DNA of 42,764 nt from Bacteroidota bacterium (GCA_005800655.1 SYEV01000027.1:1-42764); one strand, 5' to 3'; counted from the stretch's first letter, positions 25,899 to 34,343 are shown. The notes: generated by a model not told the origin, from the sequence alone. Made by a program: numbers and translations.

Positions 25899-26972
25899 TT
25901 ATTTCGTAGCGTATAAAATATTTATAACCGACAGCAGGAATAACATCCCTACAAGTTGGTGCAATTGCGCCAACCATTCAAAACCACCCCACACACCAGG
26001 TACAATGTTTGCACTGGATAGTACAGTAAAAATACCTAAAACAATTTGTAGGAATACCAAAATCGCTGGTAGTATTCTGGCGCGTACCCAAAAATTGTTT
26101 CCTTGTAATTTTAACAACCGAGCAGTCCAAAAAATAACAAGTACTAATAATAAGTAAGCAAGCCCCCGATGTATAAAATGAACCCAAATCGTATTATTAA
26201 TTGCATTCAATAAAAAATCATCCTTGCTTAATAATCCGGAAGGCAACCACTGTCCATTAATTGTAGGCCAGGTTGCAGCAACATTGGCTGCTTTATGTCC
26301 CGCCATTAATGCCCCATATATTAATTGAAAAAATAAAATTAATAAAAGAACCCATGCAAATGTTCGGATGCCTCTAATTTTATCAGTTGCATCCTGATTA
26401 CCACTATTTCTGCGAATCGGTGTTACAGTGAGTGATAAGGCAAACCAATAAGTATATGCTAGTAACCCTAATGCAAAAACAAAATGGAGGGCCAATCTAG
26501 TTGGCTTAACGTAAACCGCATCACCTTCCAGGCCACTTGCTACCATGATCCAACCAATGGCTCCTTGCAAAGCACCTAATAAAAATAAAATCAACAAAGG
26601 TTTGATCATCCTTGGTTGAAAATATTTTTTTGCTAAAAAATAAATAAAACCAAAAGCAAAAACTAATCCAATGGTACGTGCCCATAAACGATGGAACCAC
26701 TCCCAAAAAAAGATGAATTTAAAATTAGCAATCGTGAAATCAAAATTAAGTAATTGAAACTGAGGGGTTGTTTTATACTTCGCAAATAATTCCTGCCAAG
26801 TAGTTTCACTCATTGGAGGAAGCGCCCCTGTAACTACATCCCACTCCGTGATAGAAAGGCCACTACCCGTTAAACGGGTAATTCCTCCCAAGGCAACTTG
26901 AATCACTGTCATGAATACCCCTAATAATAGCCAATTTGCTACTTTTTTTGATTTATGATCGATAAAATCCAT
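25899..26972 (-). CDS. ctaA: Haem A synthase (COX15/CtaA family)
   Basis: 357-aa inner-membrane protein with about eight hydrophobic segments. It oxidises haem O to haem A for aa3-type cytochrome oxidase. The N-terminal signature GGITRLTGSGLSITEWDVVTGALPP is of the COX15 type, followed by EWFHRLWARTIG, LHFVFALGLLAYTYW, WVHFIHRGLAYLLL and QLHQLVGMLFLL, whose His residues are the expected haem ligands. No ctaB or oxidase genes lie next to it. Promoter elements precede it (see 26990-26997). Confidence 0.95.
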   Translation of the reverse strand: MDFIDHKSKKVANWLLLGVFMTVIQVALGGITRLTGSGLSITEWDVVTGALPPMSETTWQELFAKYKTTPQFQLLNFDFTIANFKFIFFWEWFHRLWARTIGLVFAFGFIYFLAKKYFQPRMIKPLLILFLLGALQGAIGWIMVASGLEGDAVYVKPTRLALHFVFALGLLAYTYWFALSLTVTPIRRNSGNQDATDKIRGIRTFAWVLLLILFFQLIYGALMAGHKAANVAATWPTINGQWLPSGLLSKDDFLLNAINNTIWVHFIHRGLAYLLLVLVIFWTARLLKLQGNNFWVRARILPAILVFLQIVLGIFTVLSSANIVPGVWGGFEWLAQLHQLVGMLFLLSVINILYATK

Positions 26973-26989
26973 GCCTTACATTTATAGTA

Positions 26990-26997
26990 CAAAGGTA
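26990..26997 (-). promoter_or_regulatory. Promoter of ctaA-pdxH (Bacteroidota -7)
   Basis: Minus strand TACCTTTG fits TAnnTTTG, and a TTG (in CATTGG) stands 18 nt further upstream at the -33 position. Predicted leader is about 10 nt. Two-element match makes this one of the better promoters in the window. Confidence 0.5.
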
Positions 26998-27175
26998 CAA
27001 AGTAATCAAACAAGCCAATGAGATTGATTTTGATTTGTCAGCCATATGTTTCAATTTTACAACAATATTTAGCTACCAAAATAAACAGAAAAATATTTAC
27101 AGATATTAGGGTCCATCTAGTCATATACATAGTGATCACTTAAGTACCCCTTCATTAAACAAAGAATATTAAACC

Positions 27176-27778
27176 TTGCCTAAACTAATCAATCAATACC
27201 AAGACCAATTATTGGAGGCCGGCTGCGACGAAGCTGGCAGGGGTTGTTATGCAGGGCCCGTATTTGCGGCGGCGGTGGTGCTTCCTAAAAACTTTTATCA
27301 CCCACTGTTAAATGACAGTAAACAACTCACCGAAGCACAAAGGGAATTATTAGCCCCCATTATAAAAGCATCCGCCATTACATGGGCGATTGCAAAGCAA
27401 TCCGCCGCCGAAATTGACGCTTCCAATATATTAAAAGCAGCCATCAAATGCATGCACCTTTCCTTGGACCAATTAAAACCAAAAGCAAAGTTTATTGCTG
27501 TTGATGGGAATCGTTTTTATGCGTATAAAAAAATTCCGCATCAAACCATTATCAAGGGCGATGGCATCTACGCGAACATAGCTGCGGCCAGTATACTGGC
27601 CAAAACTGCGCGGGATGAATGGATGAAAAAGCTGCATAAAAAATATCCGCAGTATGGCTGGGATAAAAATAAAGGATACGGTACCGCTTCACAACGCGCA
27701 GCCATCGCCGAACATGGTTTATGCCATGAGCACCGAAAAAGCTTTAAAATTTTGCCAACACAATTTGACTTGTTGTAA
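27176..27778 (+). CDS. rnhB: Ribonuclease HII
   Basis: 200-aa RNase HII, which removes ribonucleotides from DNA and RNA of RNA-DNA hybrids. The catalytic motif is AGCDEAGRGCYAGPV (Asp18, Glu19), later VDGN and the ILAKTARDEWM region supply the remaining acidic residues, and the C-terminal GYGTASQRAAIAEHGLCHEHRKSF is typical. The start is a TTG; the first ATG lies well inside the protein, past the catalytic motif, so TTG is required. Convergent with the tsaC-like gene, 11 nt between the stops. Confidence 0.96.
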   Translation: MPKLINQYQDQLLEAGCDEAGRGCYAGPVFAAAVVLPKNFYHPLLNDSKQLTEAQRELLAPIIKASAITWAIAKQSAAEIDASNILKAAIKCMHLSLDQLKPKAKFIAVDGNRFYAYKKIPHQTIIKGDGIYANIAAASILAKTARDEWMKKLHKKYPQYGWDKNKGYGTASQRAAIAEHGLCHEHRKSFKILPTQFDLL

Positions 27779-27789
27779 AATGTAGTTAG

Positions 27790-28398
27790 TTAATGTTCCC
27801 AAATTCCGAGGCCTTGTCTTAAAATAATATATTCATCGGTGGTACAATCTACCACGGTGGAAGGAATAACGCCTCCGATACCGCCATCCACGACAATATC
27901 AATTTGTTTGCCCCAATGTTCTTGAATAATTTCAGGATCAGTATAATCTTCAATGTTTTCACCCGGGAAGGAAGCGGATAATATAGGATGCCCTAATGTT
28001 TCAATGATGGCTAATGCAATTTTATTATCAGGAATGCGAAGTCCAATTGTTTTCTTCTTGTTTTGTAAAATTTTAGGCACTTCTTTACTCGCTGGTAACA
28101 CAAAAGTAAATGGCCCAGGCAAAGTACTTTTCAAAATTCGGAACAAAGAATTGTTAATACTCTTCGCATAATTACTCAAATGACTTAGGTCTGAGCAAAT
28201 AAAACTTAACTGCGCTTTTTCTGGATTTACTTTTTTGATCGCACAAATTTTCGCAACTGCTTCTGGATGAAAAATGTCACAACCCAGCCCATAGATCGTA
28301 TCAGTGGGATATGCAATAATACCGCCGCTTTCCAAGCAATCTTTAATAATAGCAAGCTGTCTAGGCTGCGGATTTGTAGGATGAATACTAATTAGCAT
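27790..28398 (-). CDS. L-threonylcarbamoyladenylate synthase (TsaC/Sua5/YrdC)
   Basis: 202 aa, one YrdC domain. It makes the threonylcarbamoyl-AMP intermediate for the t6A modification of tRNAs that read ANN codons. Segments: GGIIAYPTDTIYGLGCDIFHPEAV, KIPDNKIALA-type RIPDNKIALAIIETLGHPILSASFPG, VVDGGIGGVIPSTVVDCT. The C-terminal Sua5 domain is missing, so this is the short TsaC type. A TAGTTTTG element (28412-28419, minus) is 14 nt upstream of the ATG. Could equally be annotated YrdC/YciO; the KxR-SxN signature favours a true TsaC only moderately. Confidence 0.88.
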   Translation of the reverse strand: MLISIHPTNPQPRQLAIIKDCLESGGIIAYPTDTIYGLGCDIFHPEAVAKICAIKKVNPEKAQLSFICSDLSHLSNYAKSINNSLFRILKSTLPGPFTFVLPASKEVPKILQNKKKTIGLRIPDNKIALAIIETLGHPILSASFPGENIEDYTDPEIIQEHWGKQIDIVVDGGIGGVIPSTVVDCTTDEYIILRQGLGIWEH

Positions 28399-28411
28399 AA
28401 TTTCTGTTGTG

Positions 28412-28419
28412 CAAAACTA
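28412..28419 (-). promoter_or_regulatory. Possible -7 element of the tsaC-like gene
   Basis: Minus strand TAGTTTTG fits TAnnTTTG; the start site would be near 28405, leaving about 7 nt of leader. Confidence 0.35.
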
Positions 28420-28435
28420 CTCCTTTTTACTCCAA

Positions 28436-28443
28436 TAGGTTTG
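28436..28443 (+). promoter_or_regulatory. Possible -7 element of the LuxR-type regulator gene
   Basis: TAGGTTTG fits TAnnTTTG, 26 nt before the ATG at 28470. No TTTG at the -33 position. Confidence 0.35.
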
Positions 28444-28469
28444 TTTTAGTTTTCAAATAAATATTAGCC

Positions 28470-29117
28470 ATGTTTAGTATCATTTATTTGGAACAAAAAT
28501 TAGTTACGCGTGATTCCTTGAAACTAAGTATTGAAAAACAAGAAGAATGTAAAGTGTTGTTCAGCACTGGATCCATTATCGATTTCTGTGATTATATCAA
28601 AAATGAAAAACAAGTTCCCGATTTGTGTATCATTGCTGATAGTTATAATTATTTTGAAATTGTGGAAGTAATCAAATGTATTAAAACAAGAAGCAATCAC
28701 CCATTTATTATTTTAAAGTCAGACAGTAAGTTTATGCGTGCCATTTGCTATTTAATGAAGCACGGATTACATGGTATTTTTTTTACGGACGAACCACTCA
28801 TTGATTTAAAACATACCGTTCGCAACCGGACTCGATTTAATTTATCTTCTGACAAATCAAAATTAATCACCAGTAATATGCTCGGTGAAATAAGTATTAA
28901 GGAGCTTAATTATAATCGAACTCCACTTACACAAAATGAAATTATATTTATTCAACAATGCGCCAAGGATTTAAATTATGATGAGATAGCCAAAGCACTT
29001 CAAAAAAGTATAAACACCATTTATGGTTATCGCGATAGGGTATTTAAAAAGCTACATGTAAAACAACGAACCGCCATGGTGATGAAAGCTTTAAAACAAA
29101 ATCACATTGATCTATAA
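28470..29117 (+). CDS. LuxR-type regulator with degenerate receiver domain
   Basis: 215 aa. Residues 1-125 have the length and pattern of a response-regulator receiver, but the phosphorylation residues are gone: the Asp position in PDLCIIAD is Ala56 (with Asp57 one residue later), the Thr/Ser position after ILKS is Lys83, and the Lys of the GYLLKD-type turn is Thr106 (HGIFFTDE). Residues about 150-212 form a LuxR/NarL HTH (LTQNEIIFIQQCAKDLNYDEIAKALQKS, TIYGYRDRVFKKLHV). It is probably an orphan, phosphorylation-independent regulator. No histidine kinase is adjacent. Targets unknown. Confidence 0.82.
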   Translation: MFSIIYLEQKLVTRDSLKLSIEKQEECKVLFSTGSIIDFCDYIKNEKQVPDLCIIADSYNYFEIVEVIKCIKTRSNHPFIILKSDSKFMRAICYLMKHGLHGIFFTDEPLIDLKHTVRNRTRFNLSSDKSKLITSNMLGEISIKELNYNRTPLTQNEIIFIQQCAKDLNYDEIAKALQKSINTIYGYRDRVFKKLHVKQRTAMVMKALKQNHIDL

Positions 29118-29208
29118 ACAAATATCGCAGGACTAATAATTGACTAACAGGAAAAATAATAAACTGAAAAATGAAAAAGTTAAATCTAAAATACGAAAGG
29201 TATACGCC

Positions 29209-29240
29209 AAAAAAAATGAGCCCATTGGACTCATTTTAAA
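29209..29240. terminator. Bidirectional terminator between LuxR-type regulator and korB
   Basis: AAAATGAG and CTCATTTT form a perfect 8-bp stem around a 9-nt loop, with a further A-run before and a T/A-run after it. Its place between convergent genes supports a terminator for both strands. Confidence 0.7.
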
Positions 29241-29268
29241 TATGTATTAGTTGGTAAAAATATTGAGG

Positions 29269-30312
29269 CTATTTAATTTCCCAAGTTTCTTTACCACGAA
29301 TTAACTTATCTAAATCACCAGGACCTTTGCTAGTCATTGCTTCTTCAATTTGCAATGCCATCATATCCTCATAACAAGGACGGTCATTGGTATAGAAAAT
29401 ACCAAATGGTCTTGGGAAAACCGCACCTTCCTCAGAAGGGTTGTCAAATAAGCGGGTTAAAATTTGCGCTTTATAAAAATCTTTCTCATCATGAATCCAC
29501 ATATCATCTGCCGAGTATTTATCACCAATTTCAACAACTTCAGGACGCATACCATCGAAACGAATTCCTTTTTCACCGCTGGCACCAAAAGTTAATGGCT
29601 TTCCTTGTTCAACAAATAAGCCATGCACCATTTTTGTTGATTTTTCAGTGAATATTTCAAATGCACCATCATTAAAGATGTTACAGTTTTGGTATATCTC
29701 TAAAAAAGAGGTTCCTTGATGTTGCTCAGCACGTGTAATCATTGCTTGCATATGCTTAGGGTCACGATCCATGGTACGACCAACAAAACTTGCATCAGCA
29801 CCTAAAGCCAAAGCTGCAGGATTAAACGGATGATCAATACTTCCTACCGGTGAACTTTTCGTAATTTTATTTACTTCAGAAGTAGGTGAATATTGCCCTT
29901 TTGTCAAACCATAAATTTGGTTGTTGAAAACCAAAAAGTTAACATTAAAGTTTCTTCTTAATAAATGAATGGTATGGTTACCACCAATACTCATTGAATC
30001 ACCATCACCAGCTACGATCCAAACACTTAATTCAGGGCGAGAAGCTTTTAAACCACTTGCAATGGCAGTTGCTCTTCCATGAATGGAATGCATACCGTAA
30101 GTATTCATATAATAAGGGAAACGGCTACTACAACCAATTCCACTAATAATTACAATATTTTCTTTTGGAAAACCAATGGTTGGCATTACTTTTTGAACAG
30201 AGGCCAAAATGGAATAATCTCCACAGCCTGGACACCAACGAACCTCTTGGTCAGTTGCAAAGTCTTTTGCAGTTAAAGCAGCTAATGTTGGGGCTAATGT
30301 TTCAGTCGACAT
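29269..30312 (-). CDS. korB: 2-oxoacid:ferredoxin oxidoreductase, beta subunit (KorB type)
   Basis: 347 aa from ATG 30312 (a GTG three codons upstream is also in frame). Thiamine-diphosphate-binding beta subunit of the 2-oxoglutarate or related ferredoxin oxidoreductase. Cluster ligands WCPGCGDYSI and GIGCSSR, the GDGDSMSIGGNHTIHLLRRN thiamine motif and NNQIYGLTKGQYSPTS are all typical. The C-terminal part (residues 230-340) is normal. The alpha subunit (KorA) is usually encoded immediately upstream; here the upstream neighbour is a glycosyltransferase 160 nt away, so the partner must be elsewhere. Substrate not certain. Confidence 0.9.
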   Translation of the reverse strand: MSTETLAPTLAALTAKDFATDQEVRWCPGCGDYSILASVQKVMPTIGFPKENIVIISGIGCSSRFPYYMNTYGMHSIHGRATAIASGLKASRPELSVWIVAGDGDSMSIGGNHTIHLLRRNFNVNFLVFNNQIYGLTKGQYSPTSEVNKITKSSPVGSIDHPFNPAALALGADASFVGRTMDRDPKHMQAMITRAEQHQGTSFLEIYQNCNIFNDGAFEIFTEKSTKMVHGLFVEQGKPLTFGASGEKGIRFDGMRPEVVEIGDKYSADDMWIHDEKDFYKAQILTRLFDNPSEEGAVFPRPFGIFYTNDRPCYEDMMALQIEEAMTSKGPGDLDKLIRGKETWEIK

Positions 30313-30471
30313 ATCTATCACTTATTTTAGTACGCGAAATTACATAATCAAGGTCAAATTTTACGCATAAAACAACAATTTATAACACAAATTTGAAGCT
30401 ATAACCCCCTGAAAAACCGTATTTTATTTAAGAAACTACCCCATTTTAGGGCCAAACGCTTCCACAGAGGG

Positions 30472-31617
30472 CTATTTTACCTTTCGACCCTTCCAGGTAT
30501 AGGTTTTTACTTGGCCAAATAATCCAGCAATGATGGTATAAAAAATGTGGAGGGGTTGAAAAAATACAAACCACCTAAGTGCCGGCTTTAAATTGTAAAA
30601 CCGCGCCACTGCCTCTAAGAAAAATAATTCAAAAAATGTTTTAAATGCTAGGGAGATGATGAATGTTTCAAAACTGCCCATGAATAATAAAAACAAAAAA
30701 CTAAAATTATACAAATACACTAATAACAAAACCCAAAAAATGGAATTGTCATCATAAAAACGCGCTTTACTTGACCAACGAATACGCTGCATAATTAAAT
30801 CCTTCCATTGATCCATTGCTTTCGTTAAAACAATTGCATCGGGATGAAATAAATAACCAATGCGATTGGATAAAGTTTTTTTCATTTTATGCATTAAAAA
30901 CATATCATCGCCACTTGCAATTTCATCCACACCTTGATAACCGCCTACTGCAATAAAAGCCGATTTCTCAAATGCCAAATTAGCACCATTGCTCATGGAA
31001 TGTTTGCCAGCGCCCACTGCGGCGGCTGTAATGCCTTGTAATGCTAAAAAATCCAGTACTTGAAAATGATTTAATATTCCAGGTGCTTCAATAAACATCA
31101 CTGGTGCTGCTACAAATACGGGTTTGTTTTTTTCAATAAATTGATGATATAATAAAAGCCAATTGGGCGGCACCATACAATCAGCATCAGTAGTAATAAT
31201 CCAATCACCCTTGGCATGCAATACCGCTTTTTCTATCGCCTTTTTTTTGAAGGAACTAATTTCGTTTTCCTTATAATAATCTGATAAACTTAATAAATGT
31301 ACTTGTGCATTTTTATCTTGCATTGCTTTCACGATAAAAGCAGTATCGTCTTCAGAAAAATCATCAATGACAATAATTTCATAAAATTCGGAAGGATAAT
31401 TTTGCGCTAAAATAGTATCCACACATGTCTTGATATTCGCCGCCTCATTGCGTGCTGGAATGATGATGGTAAAATGCGTATAGTTATTTGCCAATGTGTA
31501 TGCACCAGTAACCCCTTCAAAATTGTTTAATTTGTGGTACCAATAACGATAGGCTAATAATAAACCTGCGTATAAAATGGTCAAAATTGCTACGATCCAA
31601 TCTAATACATACGCCAT
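30472..31617 (-). CDS. Membrane glycosyltransferase, family GT2
   Basis: 381 aa. One N-terminal membrane helix (about 4-22), the GT-A catalytic domain, then three C-terminal hydrophobic segments. Motifs: FTIIIPARNEAANI, VIDDFSEDD, TTDADCMVPPNW (DxD), SGDDMF (acidic base) and QRIRWSSK (QxxRW), all in order, so it is a processive-type GT2. Acceptor and sugar are unknown; lipid glycosylation or polysaccharide synthesis is possible. It is not part of a wider polysaccharide cluster here. The stop lies about 160 nt before korB, so the two are not tightly linked. Confidence 0.88.
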   Translation of the reverse strand: MAYVLDWIVAILTILYAGLLLAYRYWYHKLNNFEGVTGAYTLANNYTHFTIIIPARNEAANIKTCVDTILAQNYPSEFYEIIVIDDFSEDDTAFIVKAMQDKNAQVHLLSLSDYYKENEISSFKKKAIEKAVLHAKGDWIITTDADCMVPPNWLLLYHQFIEKNKPVFVAAPVMFIEAPGILNHFQVLDFLALQGITAAAVGAGKHSMSNGANLAFEKSAFIAVGGYQGVDEIASGDDMFLMHKMKKTLSNRIGYLFHPDAIVLTKAMDQWKDLIMQRIRWSSKARFYDDNSIFWVLLLVYLYNFSFLFLLFMGSFETFIISLAFKTFFELFFLEAVARFYNLKPALRWFVFFQPLHIFYTIIAGLFGQVKTYTWKGRKVK

Positions 31618-31689
31618 GCCGTAAAGTTACGCGCTTTTATATGTCATTAGTAGGATTTTTTAATAGTTTGGATTAAATTGTAGTCTCAA

Positions 31690-31707
31690 AATAATCAACT
31701 GATTATT
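31690..31707. promoter_or_regulatory. Inverted repeat upstream of the SDR/FAH block
   Basis: AATAATC-AACT-GATTATT, a perfect 7-bp inverted repeat with a 4-nt spacer, 28 nt before the first gene of the fucose-type block. Size and place fit a repressor or activator operator; the regulator is not known. Confidence 0.35.
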
Positions 31708-31735
31708 AAAAAAAGTAGCAAATAAAATAAGCTTT

Positions 31736-32500
31736 ATGTTTCAACTTAATAATAAAATAGCCCTCGTCACTGGAGGCGGAAGCGGCATTGGCAAGGAGGT
31801 TTGTAAAGTATTGGCTAAGCAAGGCGCGCATGTGATTGTGGTGGATTTAAATACGGATAGTGCAAAAGGCACGATTGATGAAATAACTGCAAACGGAAAT
31901 ACCGCGGAAGCACTTACTTTAGATGTTACCAACCAAGCGGCTGTTACTACTGCTTTTGAAAAATTAAAAAGCTTGGATATACTTGTTAACTGCGCAGGGA
32001 TCTCACATATAGGAAGTGCAACAACCACCAATGAAACTGATTTTGAAAAAGTATTCCAAGTAAATGTCAAAGGCGTATACAACTGTCTACAAGCAGGCGT
32101 GCATGTAATGAAGAAAAGTGGTGGCGGATGTATTGTGAATATATGTTCGATAGCAGCTAAAGTTGGGTTATCAGATCGCTTTGCTTATAGCATGAGTAAG
32201 GGTGCCGTGCATGCAATGACAATGAGTGTTGCAAAGGATTATATCAAAGACAATATCAGATGCAATAGTGTTTCACCGGGTCGTGTGCACACCCCATTTG
32301 TAGATGGATTTTTGAAAAAGAATTATCCTGGACAGGAAGCAGAAATGTTTGAAAAATTATCAAAGACACAACCTATTGGTCGCATGGGATTACCGATTGA
32401 AGTGGCGCACCAAGTTTTATACTTATGTAGCGAAGAAGCTGCTTTTATTACAGGAAGCGACTTTAGTATTGATGGCGGTTTTGTCACCTTAAATAGTTAA
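31736..32500 (+). CDS. SDR-family dehydrogenase, probably 2-keto-3-deoxy-L-fuconate-type
   Basis: 254-aa classical short-chain dehydrogenase. Cofactor loop TGGGSGIG (12-19), Asp36-region VVDLNTD indicating NAD preference, NCAGIS (86-91), catalytic Ser138, Tyr151 and Lys155 (YSMSK) all present. Close neighbours are an FAH-family hydrolase and a fucose-dehydrogenase-like SDR, so it best fits the step oxidising 2-keto-3-deoxy-L-fuconate to the 2,4-diketo form, the substrate of the next enzyme. That role is inferred from the pathway context and not from sequence. Other sugar-acid or alcohol substrates remain possible. Confidence 0.75.
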   Translation: MFQLNNKIALVTGGGSGIGKEVCKVLAKQGAHVIVVDLNTDSAKGTIDEITANGNTAEALTLDVTNQAAVTTAFEKLKSLDILVNCAGISHIGSATTTNETDFEKVFQVNVKGVYNCLQAGVHVMKKSGGGCIVNICSIAAKVGLSDRFAYSMSKGAVHAMTMSVAKDYIKDNIRCNSVSPGRVHTPFVDGFLKKNYPGQEAEMFEKLSKTQPIGRMGLPIEVAHQVLYLCSEEAAFITGSDFSIDGGFVTLNS

Positions 32501-32635
32501 GAAAAAGTTATTGCAAATCAAACGCATAAAAGATAAGCCACAATAAAAAATTAAATTAACAATAGAGAGAGGAGATCTATTAATTAATTAATTTATCATC
32601 ATCCCTGCAAGATAGAAAAATAAAAAAAGACAATA

Positions 32636-33484
32636 ATGAAACTAATTCGATTTGGAACAAGTGAACAAGAAAAGCCGGGCGTACATATCAATGGGAAAAA
32701 TTATGATGTCAGTGCGCATTTATATGATTATGATGAATCTTTTTTTAGAGAAAATGGATTAGCACAATTAGCAACCATTGTACAAAAAGGGAACCTGCCT
32801 GAAGTGCCGCCAGAAGCGCGCATCGGATCGCCAATCGCCAGACCCTCGAAAATAGTTTGTATTGGATTAAACTATGCAAAACATGCAAAGGAAACTGGGG
32901 CAGCAATTCCAACAGAGCCCATCTTATTTATGAAATCAACCACTTCATTAACAGGACCTTTTGATAATATTATTATTCCTAAGAATTCAGAAAAAACGGA
33001 TTGGGAAGTGGAGCTGGCAGTGGTGATTGGCAAAAAAGCAAGTTATGTAAGTGAAGCAGATGCGATGGATTACATTGCTGGCTATGTATTACATAATGAT
33101 GTAAGCGAACGCGCATTTCAATTGGAGCGAGGTGGCACTTGGGACAAAGGAAAAGGATGTGATAGCTTTGCCCCACTTGGACCGTGGTTAGTGACCAAAG
33201 ATGAAATACCTGATCCACATAATTTAAGATTGTGGTTATCCTTGAATGCGAAAATAATGCAGGATGGAAACACCGATGATTTAATTTTTAATGTGCCTAC
33301 ACTCATTTCCTATTTAAGTCAATTCATGACCTTATTACCTGGCGATGTAATTAGTACAGGAACGCCTGCGGGTGTTGGATTGGGCTTTACACCCAATATT
33401 TATTTGAAGGAAGGGGATGTGGTTGAATTAGGGATTGATGGATTAGGAACTAGCAAACAAAATGTTGTTGCATACAAACCATAA
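32636..33484 (+). CDS. Fumarylacetoacetate hydrolase-family protein (2,4-diketo-3-deoxy-L-fuconate hydrolase type)
   Basis: 282 aa. N-terminal MKLIRFGTSEQEKPGVHINGKNYDVSAH belongs to the subgroup that cleaves 2,4-diketo-3-deoxy-sugar acids; the core shows CIGLNYAKHAKETGAAIP, EPILFMK, the metal ligands in DWEVELAVVIG, and FQLERGGTWDKGKGCDSFAPLGPW; the C-terminal STGTPAGVGLG loop is present. It would split diketo-deoxy-L-fuconate to pyruvate and lactate. It lies 135 nt after the SDR and 3 nt before the second SDR, so the three probably act together. Confidence 0.85.
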   Translation: MKLIRFGTSEQEKPGVHINGKNYDVSAHLYDYDESFFRENGLAQLATIVQKGNLPEVPPEARIGSPIARPSKIVCIGLNYAKHAKETGAAIPTEPILFMKSTTSLTGPFDNIIIPKNSEKTDWEVELAVVIGKKASYVSEADAMDYIAGYVLHNDVSERAFQLERGGTWDKGKGCDSFAPLGPWLVTKDEIPDPHNLRLWLSLNAKIMQDGNTDDLIFNVPTLISYLSQFMTLLPGDVISTGTPAGVGLGFTPNIYLKEGDVVELGIDGLGTSKQNVVAYKP

Positions 33485-33487
33485 ATC

Positions 33488-34267
33488 ATGAATTTACATT
33501 TGCAAGAAAAAGTAATTATTGTATCCGGTGGCGCTAAAGGCATTGGCAAAGGCATCTCTACATTATTAGCACAAGAAGGCGCAATACCTGTCATTATTGG
33601 ACGCGACGAAAACGATAACAATAACTTAGTCGCAAGCTTGCAAGCAAAAGGATATAAGGCAAGTCAAGTGGTCGCTGAATTGAGTGATCCCCTACAATGT
33701 GAAAATGCAATCAAAGCAATTGCCGCAATGCATGGACGCATTGATGGATTAGTCAATAATGCGGGTGTGAATGATACAATTAATTTAGAGAACGGAAACT
33801 ATGAAGGTTTTATGTCAAGCCTACAAAAAAATGTAGTGCATTATTATCTATTAGCACACCACGCACTCCCCTATTTAAAAATTGCAAATGGAAGTATTGT
33901 TAATATAAGTTCAAAAGTTGCAGACACGGGGCAAGGGGAAACATCAGGATATGCTGCAGCAAATGGTGCAAGGAATGCTTTAACCAGGGAATGGGCAGTG
34001 GAATTATTAAAATATGGCATTCGTGTAAATTCAGTCATCGTAGCCGAGTGCTTTACACCACTCTATGATAAATGGATTAAAACTTTGCCAAACCCGGAAG
34101 AAAAATTAGCACAGATAAAATCAAAAATTCCATTAGGAAAGCGTTTTACTACAAAAGAAGAAATAGCCAATACGGTTGCTTTTTTACTTTCCAATGCATC
34201 CAGTCATACAACAGGACAACTGGTATACGTAGATGGCGGCTATACGCATTTAGACAGAACTTTATAA
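33488..34267 (+). CDS. SDR-family protein related to L-fucose dehydrogenase, catalytic Lys missing
   Basis: 259 aa. The fold signature SGGAKGIG (13-20), IDGLVNNAGVND and the C-terminal TGQLVYVDGGYTHLDRTL match the L-fucose dehydrogenase group of SDRs (fucose to fuconolactone with NAD(P)). The active-site stretch is ISSKVADTGQGETSGYAAAN: Ser141/142 and Tyr155 are present, but the Lys expected four residues after Tyr (YxxxK) is Asn159 (codon AAT). A single base separates AAT from AAA. This residue normally lowers the Tyr pKa, so activity may be impaired. Lies 3 nt after the FAH-family gene; the fusion gene follows 76 nt later. Confidence 0.78.
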   Translation: MNLHLQEKVIIVSGGAKGIGKGISTLLAQEGAIPVIIGRDENDNNNLVASLQAKGYKASQVVAELSDPLQCENAIKAIAAMHGRIDGLVNNAGVNDTINLENGNYEGFMSSLQKNVVHYYLLAHHALPYLKIANGSIVNISSKVADTGQGETSGYAAANGARNALTREWAVELLKYGIRVNSVIVAECFTPLYDKWIKTLPNPEEKLAQIKSKIPLGKRFTTKEEIANTVAFLLSNASSHTTGQLVYVDGGYTHLDRTL

Positions 34268-34307
34268 TCGAATAAAAAACTAAATAACTAATTCTTGGCC
34301 CTTTGAA

Positions 34308-34329
34308 TTAAATTGCACTTTCAATTTAA
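34308..34329. promoter_or_regulatory. Inverted repeat in front of the nucleotidyltransferase-GHMP fusion gene
   Basis: TTAAATTG-CACTTT-CAATTTAA, a perfect 8-bp inverted repeat with a 6-nt spacer, 14 nt before the ATG. It may be an operator or a small leader hairpin that controls translation of the fusion gene. Confidence 0.4.
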
Positions 34330-34343
34330 CCTACTTTGATCCT

